Assembly: GCF_000186865.1 (NCBI RefSeq)
Contig: NW_008705571.1
Location: forward strand, 472,794 to 536,793
Direction of reading: 5' to 3'
Source: Aureococcus anophagefferens
Taxonomy: Eukaryota > Sar > Pelagophyceae > Pelagomonadales > Pelagomonadaceae
DNA length: 64,000 nucleotides
Part shown: piece after piece, positions 56,053 to 64,000 of the stretch
How the letters are laid out: every line of letters begins with the position of its first letter
Numbering within the stretch: the stretch's first letter is position 1
Notes under the pieces: generated by a model
What the model was told of the DNA's origin: nothing
The model's input: the letters and a program-made list of their open reading frames with translations, nothing else
The model's database searches: none
Made by a program: the position numbers and the translations under genes

Positions 56053-57579
56053 ATGACGATGCGACGTGGCTTTCAGCTCGTGCAGGAGATGACCTGGTAC
56101 TACGGCTGGAGCGGCCAGGACCGGAGCATGTGGCTGGAGGACAGGGAAGACGAGAAGCAGATGGACGCGCGCCTCGCGAGGCTCAACGAGTGGTTCGCCG
56201 CCGAGGGCGGCCTGGGCTTCGTCGAGGTGCGGCGCGACGACTACAGCGGGCGCTGCGGCGTCTACGCGACGACGGCCATCGAGGCCGGCGCGCCCTACGT
56301 GGTCGTGCCGCGCCACCTGCTCATGGACCGCGGCGCGGCGATGGCGAGCGCGGACGGCGCCGCGTACGCGCGGGGCGAGGCGGCCGTCGACGCGCTGACG
56401 AACGCGCCCGCGTCGCCGTCCTGGATGGCGTCGACGATCACGCTCTGCACGCGCCTCGCCGTCGAGCGGTCGCGGGGCGCCGACTCGCCCATGGCGCCCT
56501 ACGTCGACGCGCTGCCGCGGAGCTTCGCGGCGCACCCGCTGCTCTGGCGGAACCGGACGGGCGACGCCGCGCTGCGGGGCACCTACCTGCTGGACTGCAT
56601 CAAGACCCAGCGCACGTCCCTGCGGACCTTCGTCGCCCTCGCGCGGGCCTGCCGCGACGGCGCGCTGCCGCCGCTGTCGCGCGGCGACCTCGCGTGGTCC
56701 TACCTGTGCTGGATGACGCGGTGCATCGGCGTCGTCGGCGCGGCGGCCGACGGGCAGACGGCCTGGGCCTTCGTGCCCGTGGTCGACATGACGAACTGCG
56801 CCTGGAGCCCCCACGCGGCGTGCACGCGGACGCTCTGGGACGGCCGGTCGGGCACGCGCGGCGCGGCGGTCATGCGGACGCCGTGCGAGCTCGCGGAGGG
56901 CGCGCAGGTCTTCGAGAACTACGGCTGGAGCAACTTCGACTACGCCGTGGCCCACGGGTTCATGCTGCCCTTCGGGGCGTGCCCGAAGGACTGCCTCATC
57001 GCGCGGCCGCGGCCCGTCGACGTCGACGCCGTCGCGGGCCCCTTCGTCGTCGTCGCGCTGGGCCACCCGCCCGAGGAGGAGCGCATCTTCGGGCCGCCGA
57101 GGGCGGAGTGGCGCCCGCGGCTCAACCGGTCGATCCAGCTCATGCGGCTCAAGGCCGCGCCGGAGACGCCACCGGACCGCGCGGACGACGACGAGGCCGA
57201 GACGCTCTGGGCCGCGGGCAAGAACGCGTCGCTCGTCGTCGCCCTCGCGCTCGAGCTCCCGACGGCGGCGCTCCGCCGCGCGGCCAAGGCCGCGGGGCCC
57301 GAGCCGACGCTCGAGGCCGTCGAGGCGGCGCTCTTCGCCGTCGCGACGCCGCCGCCCCTCGCGCGCGCCTGGCGCGTGCTCGCGGACATCGCGGCCGGCG
57401 TCGGCCGCGAGTACGAGGCCGCCGCGGCGCGCGACGACGCCGCCGACGCGGACGACGCGGAGGCGACGCTCGCGCGCGCGTGGCGCGACGACGCCATCAA
57501 ACTCGCCGTCGAGGTCGAGGCGACCTACCGCGAGGAGGCGCGGCGCCTGGACGCGGAGGACCCGCCGGAGTACCGCTAA
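56053..57579 (+). CDS. SET-domain protein lysine/histidine methyltransferase (SETD3/RLSMT class)
   Basis: A 508-aa single-exon protein. The split SET domain typical of Rubisco large-subunit methyltransferase and SETD3/SETD4/SETD6 is visible: GRCGVYATTAIEAGAPYVVVPRHLLM (SET-N), FVPVVDMTNCAW (the usual DMxNH motif with His replaced by Cys), and VFENYGWSNFDYAVAHGFML (the NSYG...NxxLLxxYGF block). A C-terminal helical region (about 370-505) fits the substrate-binding domain. Known members methylate lysine of Rubisco, actin His73 or other targets using SAM. The start at 56053 is 145 bp from the divergent TauE gene; an exact GGGCAGCCC sits between them (56028-56036). Confidence 0.82.
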   Translation: MTMRRGFQLVQEMTWYYGWSGQDRSMWLEDREDEKQMDARLARLNEWFAAEGGLGFVEVRRDDYSGRCGVYATTAIEAGAPYVVVPRHLLMDRGAAMASADGAAYARGEAAVDALTNAPASPSWMASTITLCTRLAVERSRGADSPMAPYVDALPRSFAAHPLLWRNRTGDAALRGTYLLDCIKTQRTSLRTFVALARACRDGALPPLSRGDLAWSYLCWMTRCIGVVGAAADGQTAWAFVPVVDMTNCAWSPHAACTRTLWDGRSGTRGAAVMRTPCELAEGAQVFENYGWSNFDYAVAHGFMLPFGACPKDCLIARPRPVDVDAVAGPFVVVALGHPPEEERIFGPPRAEWRPRLNRSIQLMRLKAAPETPPDRADDDEAETLWAAGKNASLVVALALELPTAALRRAAKAAGPEPTLEAVEAALFAVATPPPLARAWRVLADIAAGVGREYEAAAARDDAADADDAEATLARAWRDDAIKLAVEVEATYREEARRLDAEDPPEYR

Positions 57580-57687
57580 GCTACCTGATCGTTTGGACCC
57601 CCGGCCGCGGCTAACTAGAGTGCTGTCGTGGCGCGTTACAATGGTCTCCAGTCTGTGAGCAGGTGGATATCGCCGCAGCAGCCCAAC

Positions 57688-58114
57688 ATGGGGTCCGAGC
57701 AGAGCACGGAGGCGAGCACCGAGGAGAAGGAGGAGGTGGAGGAGAACCCCTGGCACCCCGTCGGGGGCTACTTCATGTGCGGGCCGGGCGGCGTCAACGA
57801 GTCGGGCTGCACGCTCTCCTACACCTGCTTCTCGGACCCGAGCCTCGCGGGCAGCTTCACGGTGGAGCACGCGACCATCAAAGTCGTCGACGGGGAGGGC
57901 ACCGTCGTCGAGGCCTTCGCCGCCGAGGAGCCGCTCGGGCAGCCCAAGGCCGTCGACATCGCCGTCGCGCCGACGCCCGAGGACTCGCCGTCGCTCCTCC
58001 GCGCCAAGGAGGCCGACGCGCCGCCGCCGCCGCCCGTCTTCGAGGTCGCCCCGTCGCCGGAGCAGCTCGCCGAGGCCGACGAGACCAAGGAGTCGCCGGC
58101 CAAGGTCGCGCCGC

Positions 58115-58146
<32 letters not shown>

Positions 58147-58791
58147 GTCGCGCCGCCGCCGGCCGCCGCGCCGCCGCCCGCGGCCGCGCCGCCGCCCGCG
58201 CCGGTCGCGCCGCCCGCGCCCCCGCCGGCGCGCGCGGAGCCCGCGGCCGCGCCGCCGCCGCCGGCCCCGGCGCCGCCGCCGGCGCGCGCGCCGAGCCCGC
58301 AGGCCGTCCTCGCGCCCGCGCCCGCGCCCCCGAAACCCGCGGCGCCCGTCGCGAAGCGGCCGAGCGTCGCGCCGGAGATCACGGTCAACCTGCCGCGGGT
58401 CAAGCAGACCCTCATGAACGGCATCCCCTTCATGAAGCACTGCTCCGACGGCCGCCAACGCCCGCGCGTGCTCACGTTGAACGCGGCCGCGACGCGCGTC
58501 GGCTGGAAGAAGCAGCAGCGCGAGCACACGATGATCCCCCTCGACTCCGTCACGTCCGTGCGCTCCGCCATGGAGGTCGACCCGACGACCATCGGCAACT
58601 CGAAACGCCCCGAGGGCATGGGCGGCACGGACATCCTCCGCCGCTCCGCGGACGGGCCCGCCGTCATGAAGCGCGCCTTCAGCCTCATCCTCGAAGACCG
58701 CAGCCTCGACATCGAGTGCGCCTCCGAACTCGAGGCGAGGACCCTCTGCTCCGCCTTCAAGGTCATGGTCCGACAGATCAAGCAAAAGTGA
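57688..58791 (+). CDS. PH-domain protein with acylatable N-terminus and Pro-rich linker
   Basis: A 367-aa protein from ATG 57688. MGSEQSTEAS is a good N-myristoylation signal. Residues 20-75 contain a short conserved-looking Cys/Gly stretch (HPVGGYFMCGPGGVNESGC). A long Ala/Pro linker (about 110-225) follows. The C-terminal 130 residues form a PLC-like PH domain (TLMNGIPFMKHCSDGRQRPRVLTLN, VGWKKQQREHTMIPLDSVTSV, AFSLILEDRSLDIECASELEARTLCSAFKVMV). It probably binds phosphoinositides and acts at membranes. The frame is open to ATG 57628 in less biased sequence. Confidence 0.75.
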
Positions 58792-58946
58792 ACGGTCCCT
58801 CGTTCCCCGCGCCGCATCCCTCCCACCACGCCCCCGGCCTGCGCGCACTTATCGCCCTTTGGAAGCGCATTTTGCGAGCTACGTTCGTCCGCATTGTACG
58901 GCGGCTGAATGGAAGTGTGGTGATTATTATACATTGGTGTCGAGTT

Positions 58947-58999
58947 CGCCGCGAGCTCGGTTTCGCCCTTTGCTCGCCGCGAGCTCGGTTTCGCCCTTT
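58947..58999. repeat. 28-bp tandem repeat in intergenic DNA
   Basis: CGCCGCGAGCTCGGTTTCGC plus five bases occurs at 58947 and 58975. It lies in the 253-bp region between the PH-domain gene and the convergent RTX-repeat gene; nothing else is seen there. Confidence 0.9.
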
Positions 59000-59044
59000 G
59001 ACCGCCGGCCTCGCGTGACACCGCGCTCGCCGCGGGGAAGGATA

Positions 59045-60044
59045 TCACTTGAGGTGGGGGATGATCTCGTCGTGGGGGCGCTCGAGCAAAACATCGTCGA
59101 GGTGGGGGATGATCTCGTCGTGCTTGGGCGATCCTTCCTCCAGGACCTTGTGAAGTGGCAGCGCGTACTTGCTGTCGACGCAGGGCTGGTCGTTGCAGCG
59201 GTCGAATTCGCTCGCGCGCCATTGATACAGCCCCGACGTCTTCTGTTCGCCGGTCCAAACGAAAGTCGCCTCGCCGCCCAACAATTTGTTCGGCTCTTTC
59301 TTGGGCGACTGATCGACGCGTCGACCCGGGTTCAGCAGCTCGGGCGTCTCGTGCGTGACGACCGCTCCGCCCGCCGCGGTCAACGTGTCGTTCCCGAATC
59401 CGCCCGTGGCTTCGTTCGCGCCGCCGTACACCGCGAGCACGTCGTCTCCGCGGTTCCCCTGGACCTTGTTCTTGTCGCCGGTGACCGAGAGGTAATCGTC
59501 GCCCGCGTTGCCGAAGACGTGGCAGTAGGTGCCCTCGACGACGACGTGGTCGTCCCCCGGTCCGCCGTCGATCTGCACACGCGACGGTGGATCGCTGTGG
59601 TGGGTCGGCTCGCACTGTTCGGGTCCGGCGGCCTTCGCGCGGGGGTCGCGCACGATGACGACGTCGTGGCCCGCGCGGGCGAGGACGTCGAGGTGATGGC
59701 CCCGCACGTTCAGGCAGTCGGATCCGTCGGTGAGCCTGAGCTCGATGTCCGTCATCTCGACGTCCGTCGACACGCAGACGCACTCGTGGGAGTTCCACTC
59801 GCGAAAGTCGAAGACCAGCCTCTCCGGCTCTTTGTGGCAGACGCGAGCATCGCCCGCGCCGAAGCAATCCTCCCGCACGGTCTCGCGGTTTTCGCTCGCG
59901 CGGGACACGACCTTATCGTTGTGAATCGCGCACGAGGGACAGCAGGTAGCCGCCGCCGTTCGAGAAACAGGCGGCGACGTCCTCCTTGGGGATCTTCGCC
60001 GCGAAGGAGGCGGAGAGGAGGAGCAAGAATCGGTGTGTCGCCAT
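59045..60044 (-). CDS. Secreted protein with RTX-type (GGxGxD) calcium-binding repeats, at least two exons
   Basis: Exon 1 starts at 60044 with a signal peptide (MATHRFLLLLSASFAAKIP) and runs to about 59930-59945. The main exon begins at about 59906 and ends at 59045. The exact splice sites are ambiguous (several GT/AG pairs give 46-64 bp introns in frame). The body has Cys pairs, then nonapeptide-like repeats (DGGPGDDHVVVEG, GNAGDDYLSV, GNRGDDVLAVYGG, GGFGNDTLTAAGG) of the kind that fold as a calcium-bound beta-roll in bacterial secreted proteins. The C-terminus contains a direct repeat (HDEIIPHL twice). Base composition is less GC-rich than in neighbours. RTX repeats are rare in eukaryotes, so transfer from bacteria is possible; no enzymatic or lytic domain is visible. 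Confidence 0.7.
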
Positions 60045-60204
60045 CTTTCGAAAGATGGCCCTGGTCAATACAAGACGGCTTCGGGCTTTATTGTCGCTTG
60101 CGACGCGACTGGCGCCCACGAGAGACGACTTCCCGTCGAAGTTTTACCTCAACGTTTCAGCGACCATCGGAGCCGTGTGCGCCTAGGCCTAGCCGTTTCG
60201 AAAC

Positions 60205-61281
60205 ATGACGACAGCTATCGACGAATTATTCGAAAGCGTCGACTTCTCGATCACCGACGAGCTCGCACGACACGAGCGGGAGGAACAACAACAAAGCCTC
60301 CTCGCAAAATCTGCCGAAACCCCCACTGAAGCGCTCGCTGTCCAAGACGATGACGCGCGCGCCGCCGTGCTCCGGGCCGTGCGCGTCCGCGCCGCCGGCG
60401 CCCGCGACGCGGCGCTCGACGCGGCCGAGGCGCGGAACGCGCTCCGCGCGGAGGTCGAGCGCGTGACCGCGGCGGCGGCGGCGGCCGAGGCCGAGGCGCG
60501 GCTCGCGGTCGCGGCGCGCGACGCGAGGCGGGACCAGCTGAGCGCCGCGCGGCGGGGGCGCGACGAGGCGCTCGGCAGCCGCTACGCGGCGCAAGCGGCG
60601 CTCGACCGCGCGGAGGTCGACGCCGCGGCGAGCGCCGAGGCGCACAAGCGCGAGATCGAGGTGCTCCGCGCGGACCTCGCGCGCCTCGAAGACGAGCTGC
60701 GGGCCGTCGACGAGGAGACGCGCGCGCTCGAGGATGCCTTCGCCGTCGTGGCCGTCGACAAAGCGACGGCGCTCGAGCGGCGCGAGGAGAACCGCGAGCG
60801 GCTCGCGGGGCTCCGCATCGAAACCGCGGCGATGCGCGACGAGCTCGCGCGGCGGAGCCGGCGGCGCTCCTGGGGCACGCCGGGCGCGCTGATCTCGCGC
60901 GTGCGGTCCGCGTTTTCGCCCGACTCGCCGGCGACGTCGGCGACGAGCACGCCGGCGACGAGCCCGGGCGCCGAGGAGGCCGTCGTCGTCGTCGACGCGG
61001 AGCCCGGCTCCGCGCCGGCGGAGACGACGAGCCCGGTGGACGCGGTGCGCAAGGCGTGGAAAGACGAGGACTCCGAGGCGGTCATCAACGCGGCGGCCCT
61101 CCGCCTGCACCGCGCGAGCGCCGCTTTCACCCCCGCGAACGTGGACGCGGCGGGCGTCCGCGAGACCGCGTCGCCGATCGACGAGGCGAGCGTCGCCGCG
61201 GGCTCCTCCGCGGCGTGGGTCAAGACCGACGACGACGCGCCGCGGAGTCCGTCCCCGGGGCACGGGCCCCACGTCGTGTAA
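60205..61281 (+). CDS. Coiled-coil protein of unknown function
   Basis: I do not recognise it. The 358-aa protein begins MTTAIDELFESVDFSITDELARH, has a continuous Ala/Arg/Glu coiled coil at about 50-220 (RDAALDAAEARNALRAEVERV to AMRDELARRSRRRS) and a disordered Ser/Thr/Pro/Ala-rich C-terminal third with VDAVRKAWKDEDSEAVINAAALRL as a short amphipathic helix. It starts 160 bp from the divergent RTX-repeat gene. Likely structural. Confidence 0.6.
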   Translation: MTTAIDELFESVDFSITDELARHEREEQQQSLLAKSAETPTEALAVQDDDARAAVLRAVRVRAAGARDAALDAAEARNALRAEVERVTAAAAAAEAEARLAVAARDARRDQLSAARRGRDEALGSRYAAQAALDRAEVDAAASAEAHKREIEVLRADLARLEDELRAVDEETRALEDAFAVVAVDKATALERREENRERLAGLRIETAAMRDELARRSRRRSWGTPGALISRVRSAFSPDSPATSATSTPATSPGAEEAVVVVDAEPGSAPAETTSPVDAVRKAWKDEDSEAVINAAALRLHRASAAFTPANVDAAGVRETASPIDEASVAAGSSAAWVKTDDDAPRSPSPGHGPHVV

Positions 61282-61537
61282 TGTTACTGAGTGCTGCTGG
61301 AGCGCCGCGGCCGTGGACTCCTCGGAGGGGTCTGGAGGGGTCGCGGAAGCCTCGGGAGCGAGGCTTCCGTGGGGGGCCGCACCAGTTGGGAGGCGTCCTG
61401 GGTCCGTACCCCGCGGGGCCGCGGCCTGGGAGGACTCCTGGCAGCCGGGCATGTGGCATGTTGACATCAGCATTGGCCCGGGTCTCGGCTCACGGCGAGA
61501 GGTGAACGGCCGGGCCTCGAGTCCACGACTTCGCGCG

Positions 61538-63960
61538 ATGGCTCGCGTCTCCAGCGGGCAAATATGTTGGGTGAAGACGTCGGACGACACGGCGGCGCTG
61601 ACCGGCGGCGCGCAGTGGTGGCCGGGTGTCGTCTTTCAATCCTGGGAGGTGCGTTTCACGCCACGAAACGACGCTCACACACACGCGACCGATACAACGC
61701 TCACGCACACGCGTCCGTAGGACCTCGAGGGTTGGGAGCTCCCCGTCGCGCCGGCGGACGACCGGGACGAGGTGAAGAGCGACGAGGCGCGCGCGCGCGT
61801 CCGCGGCGAAACGATCCGTCGCGTACTCCGCCGCCCCGCAGGTCGTCGCGTGCCTGCTCGAGAACTACGGGCTCGTCGTCGTCGACGCGACGACCATGCT
61901 CCGCGCCTGGGCGCCGCTGCCGCCGCGGGACGAGTGGCCGCGCGCGCAAAACGACGCGTCGTCGCAGCGGCTGCGGCGCGCGATCGACGACGCCGAGGCG
62001 CTCGCGCGCATGGGCGACGGGTCCGAGGCCCTCGTCGACGAGCGGCGGCCGCCGGCGAAGAAGCCCCGGAGCTCCGGCGCGCGGAAGCCGGCGGCGGCGA
62101 AGCCGGCGGCGGCGAAGGCGCCGTCGGACTGGCGCGAGTGCTTGCGGTTGGCGGCCGCGATACCGCCGGACGACGCCGCGCGCCTGAAGGCGATCCTCGA
62201 GCTCGCGCTCGCGGCGGCGACGCGCGGCGCCGGCGCCGACGTCGCGGCCAAGATCGAGCAGGCCCTCGAGGACGCGGCGAAGGTGGGCCCCGCGAAGACG
62301 CGCGCCGCCGCGCTCCGATGCCTGCCGCCGGACGACGACCTCGAGGTCTCCGACGCGGCGAAGCGCTACGTCGAGGCGCTCCCGGCGGCCAAGGCCAAGC
62401 GGGCGAGGAAGGCGCCGACGGCGAAAGCCGCGAAGGCGCCGCCCGCGACGCTCGCGAGCGTCATGGCGAGCGGCGCGTTGACGCCCGGCCCGCTCCGGCT
62501 CTCGTCGAACGACGGCTCCGCGCTCGCGACGCTCGAGGCGTCCGGCGCCATCTCCTTCCTGGGCGCGTCCTACGGCACGGTCGACGCCTTCGTCGCCGCC
62601 GCGCGGGGCTCCGCGGGGCTCCGCGTGCAGCGGCCCGTGCCCGAGCACAAGCTCTGGGCGCGCGTGACGCACGTGCGGACGAAGAAGCCGCTGAGCGCGT
62701 TCCTGCCCGAGGAGCCGCCGAGCGACGACGAGCCCGAGGCGCCGCCGAAGAAGAAGCGGGAGGCGCCGAGGAAGAAGAAGGAGGAGGAGAAGAAGCAGGT
62801 CGAGGCCGCGCCGAAGAAGGAGGAGAAGAAGCAGGAGGCGCCGGCCGAGGACGAGGACGAGGGCACGCCGCTCTCGGACTACTGGCTCGGCGACGCCGTC
62901 GGGTCCTCCTCGAAGAACCCGGGCCCGGGCGCGGCGCGCGTCTGGGACGACGGCTTCTTCACGGACGACGAGCGCGCCGACGGCTTCGAGGTCGAGGGCG
63001 ACGAGCCCGCGCTCGGCGCGAAGCCGCCGACGAAGGCGGCGCTCAAGGCAGCAAAAGAGAGCGAAATTCCCAACTTCAAAGGCTCCTTTCTCGGCCGTTT
63101 TCCACTCGTTTCGGCTGATTTTTGGACGAGCGATCATCTTTCGGCATGGCCTCGAAGCGTGGGCGCTTTTTCCGGAACGCGCGCGCGCGGAACACTCAAG
63201 TTGAAGCGACGTTGAATCACTCTTGTGCTGCCCAGGCGGCGCTCAAGGCCGCGGCGCGCGACGACGAGGACGACGCGAGCGGCAAGCGGGCCTCCGCGCA
63301 CGGCAAGACGCTGCGGGGCGGCGCGCGGCGCGACGCCGCGCTCCGCGTCACGAAGCTCGTCGAGGGCTTCGCGAGCTCCAAGCTCAGCCCGCACGCGCTC
63401 GTGACCTGCGAGGCCTACGGCGGCGCGGACGGGCCGGCGCTCCGCGCGGAGGCGCAGCCCTTCGCGCTCAAGGTGCACCCGGACGTGGCCTTCCTCTGCG
63501 ACCTGCACGCCCACCTGGCGGACGCGGAGATCATCGGGCTGCTCGGCGGCCGCTGGGACGCGGCGGCGGGCGCGATGCACGTCCAGGCGCCGTTCCCGTG
63601 CCGCGCGACGGGCCGCGACGACGACGGCGCGACGGACGTCGAGATGGACCCCGCGTCGGAGCTCGCCGTGCGCGAGGTCATCAAGGCCCACGCCATGGAC
63701 GTCGTCGGCTGGTACCACAGCCACCCGCGCTTCGTCGCGCAGCCGTCGGTGACGGACATCGAGAACCAGGGCTCGTACCAGGCCCTCTTCGCGGCCGAGG
63801 GAGGCCCGCCGCCCTTCGTGGGGCTCATCGTCGGCACCTACGACACGGCCAACGCCGACTCGCGCGCCCAGGACACCTACTTCCACGTCGCGCGGCCGCC
63901 GCCGGACCTCCTCGCGTCCGCGCGGGGCCGCGACGACGACGGCGACGGCGGCGGCGGCGG
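61538..63960 (+). CDS. PWWP-RAMA-JAMM protein (MPND-like metalloprotease), four exons, 3' end not resolved
   Basis: Exons 61538-61648, 61721-61771, 61842-63047 and 63236 to beyond 63890. The start (GQICWVKTSDD, then QWWPGVVFQSWEDLEGWELP) is PWWP-like, a histone/DNA reader. A basic helical stretch leads to a RAMA domain (about 270-360: LASVMASGALTPGPLRLSSN, ALATLEASGAISFLG, WARVTHVRTKKPLSAFL), then a Lys/Glu-rich linker. Exon 4 carries an MPN+ domain with the complete zinc motif: Glu in ADAEIIGLLGG, GWYHSHPRFVAQPSVTDIE (HxH...S..D). RAMA plus MPN+ is the architecture of animal MPND, implying a chromatin-linked deubiquitinase-like protease. The last exon runs into an inverted repeat, so the C-terminus is unknown. 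Introns are 72, 70 and about 188 bp. Confidence 0.82.
63048..63235 (+). mobile_element. Introner element in the MPND-like gene, opposite orientation
   Basis: The ends GGCAGCAAAAGAG (63047-63059) and CTCTTGTGCTGCC (63220-63232) are inverted repeats (12 of 13 match). A perfect 16-bp direct repeat AGGCGGCGCTCAAGGC flanks it (63034-63049, 63234-63249). The core TTCGGCTGATTTTTGGACGA (63108-63127) is shared with the elements at 1.8 and 54.8 kb, but here it reads along the coding strand, whereas in those genes it is antisense. The donor must be GC (63048 or, inside the repeat, 63036); the acceptor is CCCAG at 63231-63235. Confidence 0.82.
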
Positions 63961-64000
63961 CGACGTGGAAGTAGGTGTCCTGGGCGCGCGAGTCGGCGTT
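63851..64000. repeat. Fold-back inverted repeat at the window end
   Basis: 63961-64000 is the exact reverse complement of 63851-63890 (40 of 40), with a 70-bp Gly/Asp-codon spacer. The repeat probably continues past the window. It mirrors the fold-back beside the N gap at 10.7 kb and disrupts the JAMM gene, so it is likely an assembly artefact at a contig end. Confidence 0.9.

Noticed and set aside
59045..60044. RTX-repeat gene as a toxin
   Set aside because: Only the calcium-binding repeat region is visible; there is no pore-forming, lipase, protease or other effector domain, so a toxin call is not supported.
1..64000. Bacterial origin or bacterial contamination of the window, suggested by high GC and long ORFs
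   Set aside because: Spliceosomal introns, eukaryotic 5S rRNA, VPS26C, CKK, SMP/C2 and mitochondrial targeting signals are spread over the whole window.

Overview
The window is nuclear DNA of a very GC-rich, gene-dense unicellular eukaryote, most likely a pelagophyte stramenopile alga of the Aureococcus type. The species call is inference. It rests on: tightly packed genes on both strands with strong G/C third-position bias; spliceosomal introns that are mostly 46-76 bp; longer introns that behave like DNA-transposon introner elements with 8-bp target duplications; a plastid-targeting leader with an ASAFAP-like F motif; and an exclusively eukaryotic gene set (VPS26C, CAMSAP CKK, SMP/C2, mitochondrial ATP synthase gamma, 5S rRNA transcribed by Pol III). 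There is one 50-N gap at 10635-10684. A fold-back inverted repeat lies beside it, and a second one lies at the right end of the window.

Layout. 0.1-5.3 kb: secreted Cys-rich protein, papain-type protease with an introner, a securin-like protein and VPS26C. 5.4-12.2 kb: a giant membrane protein combining an extracellular Cys-rich domain, an ABCG half-transporter, an MFS transporter and a second ABCG half-transporter. 12.4-18.5 kb: two convergent SGNH-type secreted enzymes and a CAMSAP-like protein. 18.6-25.1 kb: ankyrin protein, sirtuin lacking most zinc cysteines, myristoylatable LRR protein with a minisatellite intron, a 5S rRNA gene and an Ldh2-type dehydrogenase. 25.2-33.1 kb: RidA, alpha/beta hydrolase, sulfatase (frameshifted), kynurenine-type aminotransferase, a plastid LPA1-like protein, a small membrane protein and an Mpv17-family protein. 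33.1-42.9 kb: glycosyltransferase, LPAAT, ATP synthase gamma, coiled-coil protein, SMP/C2 lipid-transfer protein, MoaA and an ankyrin protein. 42.9-46.7 kb: UPF0489 protein and a secreted kinase-like protein whose shared divergent promoter has been tandemly duplicated. 46.7-52.2 kb: a very large SR-rich UPF1-type helicase. 52.4-64 kb: EF-hand-like protein, longin-like protein, TauE/SafE transporter with a second introner, SETD3-like methyltransferase, PH-domain protein, RTX-repeat secreted protein, coiled-coil protein and a PWWP-RAMA-JAMM (MPND-like) protein with a third introner in the opposite orientation.

Genes do not form operons. Neighbours are mostly divergent pairs sharing 80-350 bp promoters or convergent pairs with stops 7-75 bp apart. 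A palindrome GGGCWGCCC recurs in the divergent promoters and a GT-rich motif follows several stop codons. The strongest candidates for something undescribed are the ABCG-MFS-ABCG fusion, the introner family used as an intron in both orientations, and the PWWP-RAMA-JAMM protein.
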